DNA of 64,000 nt, from the NCBI GenBank assembly GCA_030645575.1, contig JAUSMJ010000077.1, positions 42,008 to 106,007 of the forward strand. The letters are read 5' to 3'. The notes under the pieces were generated by a model. It did no database searches. It had not been told where the DNA came from and saw only the letters and a program-made list of their open reading frames with translations. Both the position numbers and the translations under genes were made by a program. This DNA comes from Caulobacter sp. GTDB taxonomy: Bacteria; Pseudomonadota; Alphaproteobacteria; Caulobacterales; Caulobacteraceae. Below, in pieces: positions 25,021 through 31,627 of this stretch (position 1 is its first letter; every line of letters starts with the position of its first letter).

Positions 25021-25541
25021 ATCTCGATGACTTTTTCTGCTGGCAACATCATCCGGCGTCCAAGAACGTTCGGCCCGAACGCGATGAACCCTAGCCTTCT
25101 GTAGAAAGTGGCGGCGCGGTCATTGAGTGGCTTGAGGGTCAGGGCCGGCATTCCGGTTTCAGCGACCATGTCGCTAAACACCGTCAGGACCCGGCCCATC
25201 ACGATGGTGCCCAGCCCCTTGCCTTGAAGGTCATGGCGGACGGCCGCCCATTCCAGGCGAAGGGAGGGAAAGTGGCCCGAACCTCCCAGAAGGAAACTGG
25301 GGATGAGAGACTTCTTGTCGATCAGCCGCTCAGCCACGATAGCGAGCGCATAGAAGGCGACCGGGACCTCGTCGCCTGGAGCATGGATGGTCGTTACGCG
25401 GCAGTGGTGTTTGTCGTGATGCGTATGCGCCTTCTCGTGAAACCATCGGTCCACTATGTCGGCCCCACACGAAAACGCCCCTCTCTGACATCCGTCAGAG
25501 AGGGGCGCATAGCTCAAGTCGCCGGGATCGAAGGGCAGCAC
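25017..25541 (-). CDS. GNAT acetyltransferase, IS passenger
   Basis: A 174-residue protein. AFSCGADIVDRWFHEKAHTH near residue 22 matches the substrate loop of GNAT toxins, followed by PVAFYALAIVAERL, LEWAAVRHDLQGKGLGTIVM (acetyl-CoA loop) and RAATFYRRLGFIAFG. The GTG at 25539-25541 lies 4 nt after the stop of a 53-residue ORF. A terminator-like hairpin sits in codons 12-22. Pairing with a small upstream gene suggests a toxin-antitoxin pair used to maintain the element, but that ORF has no recognised antitoxin fold. Confidence 0.8.
   Translation of the reverse strand: MLPFDPGDLSYAPLSDGCQRGAFSCGADIVDRWFHEKAHTHHDKHHCRVTTIHAPGDEVPVAFYALAIVAERLIDKKSLIPSFLLGGSGHFPSLRLEWAAVRHDLQGKGLGTIVMGRVLTVFSDMVAETGMPALTLKPLNDRAATFYRRLGFIAFGPNVLGRRMMLPAEKVIEI
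25476..25507 (-). terminator. Terminator-like hairpin inside the GNAT coding region
   Basis: CGCCCCTCTCTGAC-GGAT-GTCAGAGAGGGGCG on the minus strand is a perfect 14-bp stem with a 4-nt loop, followed by TTTTC. It has the shape of an intrinsic terminator placed 34 nt inside the GNAT ORF and 39 nt beyond the small ORF. It could cap GNAT expression relative to the upstream ORF. Confidence 0.65.
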
Positions 25542-25545
25542 TGCC

Positions 25546-25707
25546 CTAGGTGCGCTTCTTCTGGGTATCCTGATATGCGCGCAACACCCGGATCAAATCG
25601 GGCGTAGGACCTCGCGATCCGGACGCGCTAATAAACTTTTCGAGCTGCGTAGGCCGCGAAGCCTGCGGCTTGAGGCGATCGAAGAAGCGTAGATTGATAG
25701 ATGCCAT
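25546..25707 (-). CDS. 53-residue ORF upstream of the IS GNAT gene
   Basis: ATG 25705-25707 follows AAAGGAGGTTCGAA, the best ribosome site in the element. The product (MASINLRFFDRLKPQASRPT..., ending AYQDTQKKRT) is small and basic and has no domain I know. The 4-nt gap to the GNAT start suggests coupling. It could be the antidote or regulator of the GNAT protein. Confidence 0.6.
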   Translation of the reverse strand: MASINLRFFDRLKPQASRPTQLEKFISASGSRGPTPDLIRVLRAYQDTQKKRT

Positions 25708-25781
25708 TTCGAACCTCCTTTCGCTCAGACGGATGACGCGATGGTCATCGTAGTGATGATGTAAGTCGGAATTGCGTGTTC

Positions 25782-25796
25782 GGTGTCAATGACACC
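25782..25796. promoter_or_regulatory. Palindrome upstream of the 53-residue ORF
   Basis: GGTGTCA-A-TGACACC, a perfect 7-bp inverted repeat around one base, 75 nt before the ORF. The minus strand contains TTGACA within it as a possible -35, with TTACAT 19 nt further as a weak -10. It could be an autoregulatory operator. Confidence 0.4.
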
Positions 25797-25971
25797 AACT
25801 CTTGACATGCGGCGATTTCTCTGGCACGAGCAAGTCGCTCTTCCCGGCTTGATCGCTTGCCCGCGCCGGGCTGGCGGGGCCAAGCGAAAAAATTCTTTCA
25901 TCGTGATCCGCCGACAACGTTATCGGCTTCCCCTGCGCGGCGAAATCACGCGCAAGCTCTCGGTAATTCAT
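25786..25971 (-). CDS. Possible 61-residue ORF at the right end of the IS
   Basis: Starts at ATG 25969-25971, right against the terminal repeat, and reads MNYRELARDFAAQGKPITLS then ADHDERIFSLGPASPARASD. No ribosome site precedes it, and its last codons coincide with the 25782-25796 palindrome. It may be a real terminal gene or chance. Confidence 0.3.
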   Translation of the reverse strand: MNYRELARDFAAQGKPITLSADHDERIFSLGPASPARASDQAGKSDLLVPEKSPHVKSWCH

Positions 25972-25996
25972 GCCTATTTCAAAGTGACCCACTACC

Positions 25997-26004
25997 CGAA
26001 TTAC
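25997..26004. repeat. Right target-site duplication of the IS element
   Basis: CGAATTAC, identical to 22322-22329. Joining the two flanks restores an ordinary short divergent gap between the two helicase genes. Confidence 0.9.
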
Positions 26005-26060
26005 AGCGAAACGGAACGGGAACGTTGACCTGACGACGCCATGATGATGGGTTGCCCGCA

Positions 26061-28628
26061 ATGGACGGCCAATCCCCTCCTGTAACGCTGCTGCCTCCCC
26101 GCTTCGCCGACTGGTTCGCCAGCCGGGGCTGGCAGGCGCGCGAGCATCAGCTGGCGATGATCGAGAAGTCCCGCGCCGGACGCGACGCGCTGCTGATCGC
26201 ACCGACCGGCGGCGGCAAGACCCTGGCCGGGTTCCTGCCCAGCCTGATCGAGCTCAGCGAACGACCGCCGGCCAACGGCCCACGCGGCGTCCACACCCTC
26301 TATCTCTCGCCGCTGAAGGCGCTAGCGGTAGATGTGGAACGCAACCTGCTCAGCCCGATCAACGAGATGGGCCTGGACATCGTCGCCGAGTCCCGCACCG
26401 GCGACACGGGCGTGTCGCGCAAGCAGCGGCAGAAGATCCGGCCGCCCGACATGCTGCTGACCACGCCAGAGCAGCTGGCCCTGCTGCTGGCCTGGGAGGG
26501 CGCGCGCGGGCTGTTCGAGGACCTACGCTGCGTGGTCATCGACGAGATCCACACCCTCTGGCCATCCAAGCGCGGCGACCTGCTGGCGTTGGGCCTGGCC
26601 CGGCTGCAGGCGCTGGCGCCCCGGATGCGGCGCGTCGGGCTGTCGGCGACGGTGGACGATCCGGAGATTATTCTGAGATGGCTCGGTCATGATCCTCCCC
26701 CCTTGGGGGAGGTGGCGGCGCGAGCGGACGCGAGCGACGACGGAGGGGGCCCGCGCGGCGGCAGGCCCCCTCCACCAAGCTTCGCTTGGTCCCCCTCCCC
26801 CGGTGGGGGAGGATCGGTTGATCTGGTCCGCGGACCGCCCGGCCCTTCCCCGGTCGTGGACGTGCTGATCGCCGAGGGCGGCGTGCCCTGGGCGGGGCAT
26901 ACGGCGCAGCACGCGATGGGTCAGGTCTACGAGATCATCAAGCGTCACAGGACCACCCTGATCTTCGTCAACACCCGGTTCCAGGCCGAGTTCGCATTCC
27001 AGGAGCTGTGGAAGCTGAACGAGGACAGCCTGCCGATCGCCCTGCATCACGGCAGCCTGGCCGCCGAACAGCGCCGCCGGGTCGAGGCGGCCATGGCCCG
27101 GGGCGAGCTGAAGGCCGTGGTCTGCACCTCGACGCTGGACCTGGGGATAGACTGGGGCGACGTGGACCTGGTCATCCAGCTGGCCGCGCCGAAGGGCGCC
27201 GCGCGGATGGTCCAGCGCATCGGCCGGGCCAACCACCGCATGGACGAGCCGTCCAGGGCGCTGTTCGTGCCGGCCAACCGCTTCGAGGTGCTGGAATGCC
27301 AGGCGGCCATCGAGGCCATCGCCGAGAACGCCCTGGACGGCGACCCGCCGCGCACCGGCGCGCTCGACGTGCTGGCCCAACACGTCATGGGCCGCGCCTG
27401 TTCCGAGCCGTTCGACCTGCTGGCCCTGTACGACGAGGTGCGCGGCGCGGGCCCCTATCTCGACCTGGCCTGGGAGGACTTCGAGGCCGTCGTCGAGTTC
27501 GTCTCGACCGGCGGCTATGCGCTGAAGACCTACGACCGGTTCCGGCGCATCGTCAGGAACGCGGACGGCCTGTGGACCGCGCGCAACGCCGAGACCGTGC
27601 GCCGCCATCGCATGAACGTCGGGGCGATCGTCTCGCCGGCCATGCTCAGCGTGCGGCTGACCGGCCGGGGCGGTCGGCCCGGACGCAAGCTGGGCGAGAT
27701 GGAGGAGGGCTTCCTGGAGATGCTCTCGCCCGGCGACACCTTCATCTTCGCGGGCCAGGTCTGGCGGCTGCACGCGGTGACGGGCGTCGATGTGCTCGTC
27801 ACGCCCGCCCCGCATATCGACCCGAAGATGCCCAGCTGGGGCAGCAGCAAGTTCGCCATCTCCACCTTTCTGGCCGGCAAGGTGCGGCGGATGATGTCGG
27901 ACGACAGCGGCTGGGGCGTGTTTCCCGACGAGGTGCGCGAATGGCTCGAGGCTCAGCGGCTGCATTCGGCCCTGCCCCGGCCCGACGAGATGCTGGTGGA
28001 GACCTTTCCCCAGGGAAAGCGGCATTTCCTGACCTGCTATCCGTTCGACGGGCGCCATGCGCACACGACTCTGGCCATGCTGCTGACCCGCCGGCTCGAC
28101 CGGCTGGGCATCGGGCCGCTGGGGTTCGTCTGCAATGACTATTCGATGGCTATCTGGTCGCTGCGGCCGATGGACGGGCTCGACCTCGACGCCCTGTTCG
28201 AGGAGGACATGCTGGGCGACGACCTCGAAGCCTGGCTGGACGAGAGCTTCCTGATGAAGCGGGCGTTCAAGGGCGTGGCGCTGATCTCGGGGCTGATCGA
28301 GCGGCGCATGCCGGGGCTGGAGAAGACAGGCCGCCAGGTGACCTTTTCCACCGACCTGATCTACGACGTGCTGCGCCGTCATCAGCCCGACCACCTGTTG
28401 TTGCGCTGCGCCCGGTCGGACGCGGCGACGGGGCTGGTCGAGGTCGGCCGGGTGGCCCAGATGCTGGGGCGCATCAGGGGCCATATCCGTCACATGAGTC
28501 TCGACCACGTTTCTCCGTTCGCCGTGCCGATGTTCATGGAGCTGGGCCGCGAGCGCGCGCCGGGCGGGGCCGGCGAGATGATGCTGGCCGAGGCGGCGGA
28601 AGCGTTGATCGCGGAGGCGATGTCGTGA
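26061..28628 (+). CDS. Lhr-type DEXH helicase, ligase-associated repair type
   Basis: An 855-residue superfamily 2 helicase. Walker A is [11 protein letters not shown] near residue 50, motif [11 protein letters not shown], motif III LSATV and motif [11 protein letters not shown]. The winged-helix and C-terminal Lhr core follow ([20 protein letters not shown]). The partner pdeM is directly downstream, the pairing of the 'ligase-associated DNA damage response' set. A TTG at 26052 would add three residues. About 42 residues near 211-252 come from a palindromic repeat inserted in frame. Confidence 0.92.
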   Translation: MDGQSPPVTLLPPRFADWFASRGWQAREHQLAMIEKSRAGRDALLIAPTGGGKTLAGFLPSLIELSERPPANGPRGVHTLYLSPLKALAVDVERNLLSPINEMGLDIVAESRTGDTGVSRKQRQKIRPPDMLLTTPEQLALLLAWEGARGLFEDLRCVVIDEIHTLWPSKRGDLLALGLARLQALAPRMRRVGLSATVDDPEIILRWLGHDPPPLGEVAARADASDDGGGPRGGRPPPPSFAWSPSPGGGGSVDLVRGPPGPSPVVDVLIAEGGVPWAGHTAQHAMGQVYEIIKRHRTTLIFVNTRFQAEFAFQELWKLNEDSLPIALHHGSLAAEQRRRVEAAMARGELKAVVCTSTLDLGIDWGDVDLVIQLAAPKGAARMVQRIGRANHRMDEPSRALFVPANRFEVLECQAAIEAIAENALDGDPPRTGALDVLAQHVMGRACSEPFDLLALYDEVRGAGPYLDLAWEDFEAVVEFVSTGGYALKTYDRFRRIVRNADGLWTARNAETVRRHRMNVGAIVSPAMLSVRLTGRGGRPGRKLGEMEEGFLEMLSPGDTFIFAGQVWRLHAVTGVDVLVTPAPHIDPKMPSWGSSKFAISTFLAGKVRRMMSDDSGWGVFPDEVREWLEAQRLHSALPRPDEMLVETFPQGKRHFLTCYPFDGRHAHTTLAMLLTRRLDRLGIGPLGFVCNDYSMAIWSLRPMDGLDLDALFEEDMLGDDLEAWLDESFLMKRAFKGVALISGLIERRMPGLEKTGRQVTFSTDLIYDVLRRHQPDHLLLRCARSDAATGLVEVGRVAQMLGRIRGHIRHMSLDHVSPFAVPMFMELGRERAPGGAGEMMLAEAAEALIAEAMS
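26691..26815. repeat. Palindromic repeat inserted in the helicase coding region
   Basis: GATCCTCCCC...GGGGGAGGTGG at the left and CCACCAAGC...GGGGGAGGATC at the right form a long imperfect palindrome. It encodes [20 protein letters not shown] and [20 protein letters not shown], a segment foreign to the helicase, without breaking the frame. The same kind of element lies between genes at 46831-46944. Confidence 0.85.
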
Positions 28629-29350
28629 ACGCGCCCGCCACGTTCGCGCCGACCTTCGCCGCCTCCCCCTGCGGCGGCCTGGCCATCGCGGTCAACGGCG
28701 AGGCGACCGTGCTGCGCGCGTCCGGCGCGCTGTGGCTGCCCGGCCACCGGGCCCTGGTCGTCGCCGACCTGCATTTCGAGAAGGGCTCGGCCTACGCCCG
28801 GCGCGGCCAGCTGCTGCCGCCCTTCGACACGCGCGAGACCCTGAACCGGCTGGAGCGGGAGATCGCCGGGACGACGCCTGACCTGCTGATCTTTCTCGGC
28901 GACAGCTTCCACGACGGCGCGGCCGAAGACCGGCTGGCCGGCGAAGACGCGGCGCGGCTGGCGGCGCTGGCCGGCGGCCGCCGGCTGGTCTGGGTGGTCG
29001 GCAACCATGACGCCGACGGCCCGCGCGACCTGCCTGGCGAGACCGTCGATGAAATGACCCTGGGCGCCCTGGTCCTGCGCCACGAACCCCGCGAAGGTCC
29101 TCAACCCGGAGAGGCCTCGGGCCATCTGCATCCGGCCGCGAAGGTGGCCGGGCGGGGCGGGCGGGTGCGACGACGCTGCTTCCTGACCGACGGCTCGCGG
29201 ATCGTCTTGCCGGCGTTCGGCGCCTATGCGGGCGGGCTGAACGTGAAGGACGCGGCGTTCGCGGGCCTGTTCACCGCCCGGCCGCTAGCCGCGGCGCTGG
29301 GCGCGGACCGGGTGCACGCCATCGGCTGGCCGTCGCTGGTGGAAGACTGA
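28625..29350 (+). CDS. pdeM: PdeM-like metallophosphoesterase
   Basis: A 241-residue calcineurin-like phosphoesterase. Metal motifs are VADLHFEKG, FLGDSFHDG, VVGNHDAD and a late SGHLHPAAKV. It is the ligase-associated endonuclease/phosphoesterase that normally accompanies an Lhr-type helicase, an exonuclease and an ATP-dependent ligase; the last two are not in this window. The GTG start overlaps the helicase stop by 4 nt. Confidence 0.9.
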   Translation: MNAPATFAPTFAASPCGGLAIAVNGEATVLRASGALWLPGHRALVVADLHFEKGSAYARRGQLLPPFDTRETLNRLEREIAGTTPDLLIFLGDSFHDGAAEDRLAGEDAARLAALAGGRRLVWVVGNHDADGPRDLPGETVDEMTLGALVLRHEPREGPQPGEASGHLHPAAKVAGRGGRVRRRCFLTDGSRIVLPAFGAYAGGLNVKDAAFAGLFTARPLAAALGADRVHAIGWPSLVED

Positions 29351-29353
29351 GAC

Positions 29354-29406
29354 GGGGACTGCATGGGCAAGCTAAGCAGTCCCAAGGGACAGCTAAGCCC
29401 GTCCCC
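29354..29406. repeat. CAGTCCCAAGGGACAG-type palindrome, copy 1
   Basis: GGGGACT...AGTCCCAAGGGACAGC...GTCCCC, between the convergent pdeM and DUF3429 genes. It belongs to the family also found at 39117, 59188, 61724 and 62855. Confidence 0.75.
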
Positions 29407-29409
29407 TTC

Positions 29410-29871
29410 CTACATACTCATCGCCTGTTCCAGGGCGAAGGACAGGGCGATGGCGGCGCCGGCGGTTATCAGGGTGCGGTAGCGCGGCCGCCAAGCGGGC
29501 CCCTCGATGTCGCGGACGTCCCACAGCCAGACCAGCAGGAAGGCGGTGAGGAAGCCGGAAACCTCCCATACCGGATCGAAACGGTGCGCCAGCGCGCCGT
29601 ACAGCAGGCCGAAGCCGGCGATCGGAGTCAGCAGCGACAGCGACAGGCTCGACCATCGCGGCGGGTGGTCGGCGCCCAGCTCCAGCCCCGCGCGGATGCC
29701 GCCCAGGTAGCTGAGCATGGCCGCCGACCAGGCGCCCAGCGCCAGCAGGGCCACCGCGCCAAAGCGGTCCGGCCCGTAACAGTAGATCGCCGAGGTGACA
29801 TAGAACGGCGCCAGGCTGAACAGCCCAAGCGTCCACGCCGACGCGGGCACCCGCGCGCTCGCCTGCCTCAT
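29410..29871 (-). CDS. DUF3429 membrane protein
   Basis: A 153-residue protein with about five hydrophobic helices: TLGLFSLAPFYVTSAIYCYG, AVALLALGAWSAAMLSYLGG IRAGLELG, LLTPIAGFGLLYGALA, VSGFLTAFLLVWLWDVRD and YRTLITAGAAIALSFA. The pattern WSAAMLSYLGGIRAG is typical of DUF3429. ATG 29869-29871 is preferred over the longer ORF because it begins the conserved part. It lies 5 nt after the TIGR02186 gene and probably belongs to its operon. Function is unknown. Confidence 0.8.
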   Translation of the reverse strand: MRQASARVPASAWTLGLFSLAPFYVTSAIYCYGPDRFGAVALLALGAWSAAMLSYLGGIRAGLELGADHPPRWSSLSLSLLTPIAGFGLLYGALAHRFDPVWEVSGFLTAFLLVWLWDVRDIEGPAWRPRYRTLITAGAAIALSFALEQAMSM

Positions 29872-29876
29872 CCCCC

Positions 29877-30641
29877 TCAACTCCTGCGAAACGCCCGCGA
29901 GGCCGCCCAGCCGGCGCAAAGAGCGATGAGCGCCGAAACCAGACCATACGACCACGGACGCTGATGCGCGAAGAGGTAAAGCGCACGCTCCATCCCGACC
30001 TTCTCGACCTTGAGCGGCAGGGTGCGATCCGAGACCGGGCGGCCGTCCTGAAACAGGATGACCCGCGCCGTGTACTGACCGATCGGCGCCTGGGCCGGCA
30101 GATCGACGCGCGCATGGAACAGGCCTCGGTCGACAAAGGCCACCCCGCCGGCGTCGGCGCTGTAGAGTCCGGCGGTCTGTTTCAGCCGCACCACCGCCGC
30201 CCGCCAGGCGTAGTAGTCCGCGCCCAGCGCGCTGACGACCATGTCGCGCACGCCATAGCGGGTCTCGACGCGGCGCTCGGCCGGGGCGGCGATGGCCAGA
30301 TGGTCGAGGCCCAGGCCCAGCTTCCGCAGCTGGCCGAAACGGGCGATGTCGCCCAGCGGCCGTGTCGAGGCGGCGCGGTAGAAGCCGGGCGCGCCCTCGA
30401 ACACCACCGGGCGGCTGTTGAGCCAGACCCCGCCGACGCGGACCTTGCGGGCGATGCGCACGGGCTGGACCGGGCCGCGCACCACGACCACCACGTCGCT
30501 GGGCCGGCCCGAGGGGTCGAACACCGCGCCATAGACCGAGATCTTCGCGCCGCGAAAGCCCGAGGTGACCCGCACGTCCGTCTCGGTCAGGGTGGCCGAG
30601 ACGGAGGCCGGCGGCTGGGGCGGCGGCAGGGCGATCGCCAT
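29877..30641 (-). CDS. TIGR02186 family protein
   Basis: A 254-residue protein with beta-strand-rich extracytoplasmic parts and a C-terminal membrane helix (WSYGLVSALIALCAGWAA). TETDVRVTSGFRGAKISVYG, DVVVVVRGP and YYAWRAAVVRLKQTAGLYSA are family features. TIGR02186 genes almost always sit beside a TauE/SafE transporter gene, as here; the ATG overlaps the transporter stop by 4 nt. It probably helps the transporter, perhaps at the periplasmic face. Confidence 0.85.
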   Translation of the reverse strand: MAIALPPPQPPASVSATLTETDVRVTSGFRGAKISVYGAVFDPSGRPSDVVVVVRGPVQPVRIARKVRVGGVWLNSRPVVFEGAPGFYRAASTRPLGDIARFGQLRKLGLGLDHLAIAAPAERRVETRYGVRDMVVSALGADYYAWRAAVVRLKQTAGLYSADAGGVAFVDRGLFHARVDLPAQAPIGQYTARVILFQDGRPVSDRTLPLKVEKVGMERALYLFAHQRPWSYGLVSALIALCAGWAASRAFRRS

Positions 30642-31561
30642 CAGCCGACCCCCGACACGAGCACGAACGGATCGTCTGGCTGGATGAACAGTCCCAGCCC
30701 CATGCGCAGTCCGACCAGCAGCACCACCAGCGCCAGCAGAGCCCGCAGCTCCTCGGCCCGGAAACGCGCCGACGCCCGGGCCCCCAGCTGGGCGCCCAGC
30801 ACTCCGCCGACCAGCAGCAGGGTGGCCAGCACGATATCGACCGTCTGGTTGCGGCCGGCCTGCAGCACGCTGGTCAGGGCCGTGGTGATGACGATCTGGA
30901 ACAGGCTGGTGCCGACCACCACGCTGGCGGGCATGCGCAGCAGATAGACCATGGCCGGCACGAGGATGAAGCCGCCGCCCACGCCCATGATGGCCGACAG
31001 CACGCCGACGAAGACGCCGAGCACGATCGGCGGAATGACGCTGATATACAGCCGCGACTTGGGAAACCGCATCTTCCACGGCAGGGCGTAGAGCAGGATC
31101 GGCCGGCGGTCGCGGCGGGGCTGCGGGGTCTCGCCGCGGCGGCGGCGCAGGATGGTTCCCAGCGACTCCCACAGCATCAACGCCCCGATGACGCCCAGGA
31201 ACAGCAGGTAGGACACCGCGACCACCAGGTCGGCCTGACCGAGCAGCCGCAGGACCCGGAACGCCTCAACCCCGAAGAAGGCCCCGACGATCCCGCCGCC
31301 GGCGAGGATCCCGCCCATGCGGAAATCGACCATCCGCCGGCGGCTGTAGGCCGTGACACTGGAAAAGGAGGAGGCGGCCACATGGCTGGACAGGCTGGCC
31401 ACCGCGACGGCCGGCGGAATGCCCATGAACACCAGCACCGGCGTCATCAGGAAGCCGCCACCGATGCCGAACAGACCGGAAATGAAGCCCACGACAGCGC
31501 CCAGCGCGATCAGCAGCGGCGCGTTGACCGACATCTCGGCGATGGGAAGGTAGAGGTCCAC
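30641..31561 (-). CDS. TauE/SafE (TSUP) family anion exporter
   Basis: A 306-residue permease with about eight membrane helices in two halves, each led by the family glycine motif: GFISGLFGIGGGFLMTPVLV and GVLSAIMGVGGGFILVPAMV. Family members move sulfite, sulfonates or thiosulfate. The substrate is unknown here. It is the first gene of the set with TIGR02186 and DUF3429. Confidence 0.92.
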   Translation of the reverse strand: MDLYLPIAEMSVNAPLLIALGAVVGFISGLFGIGGGFLMTPVLVFMGIPPAVAVASLSSHVAASSFSSVTAYSRRRMVDFRMGGILAGGGIVGAFFGVEAFRVLRLLGQADLVVAVSYLLFLGVIGALMLWESLGTILRRRRGETPQPRRDRRPILLYALPWKMRFPKSRLYISVIPPIVLGVFVGVLSAIMGVGGGFILVPAMVYLLRMPASVVVGTSLFQIVITTALTSVLQAGRNQTVDIVLATLLLVGGVLGAQLGARASARFRAEELRALLALVVLLVGLRMGLGLFIQPDDPFVLVSGVG

Positions 31562-31627
31562 GTCCTACCTATGCCCTTGGTTCGCCCCGGCGGAACCCGA
31601 AAACGCGCGCGGCGCGCGGGCCGGGCG

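Larger units (their letters stand above)
22330..25996 (+). mobile_element. IS1-family transposon with passenger genes, 3667 bp
   Basis: The ends are perfect 23-bp inverted repeats beginning GGTAGTGGGTCACTTTGAAA (22330-22352, and complement at 25974-25996), with three further matched bases after one mismatch. GGTAGTG is the typical start of IS1-family ends. The 8-bp duplication CGAATTAC flanks it on both sides, so it inserted as a unit. Contents in order: KGG-type basic protein, proteasome-like hydrolase, a 60-residue ORF and the transposase on the plus strand; then a GNAT gene, a 53-residue ORF and possibly a 61-residue ORF on the minus strand. It is less GC-rich than its surroundings. It landed between the two divergent helicase genes. 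Confidence 0.93.
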
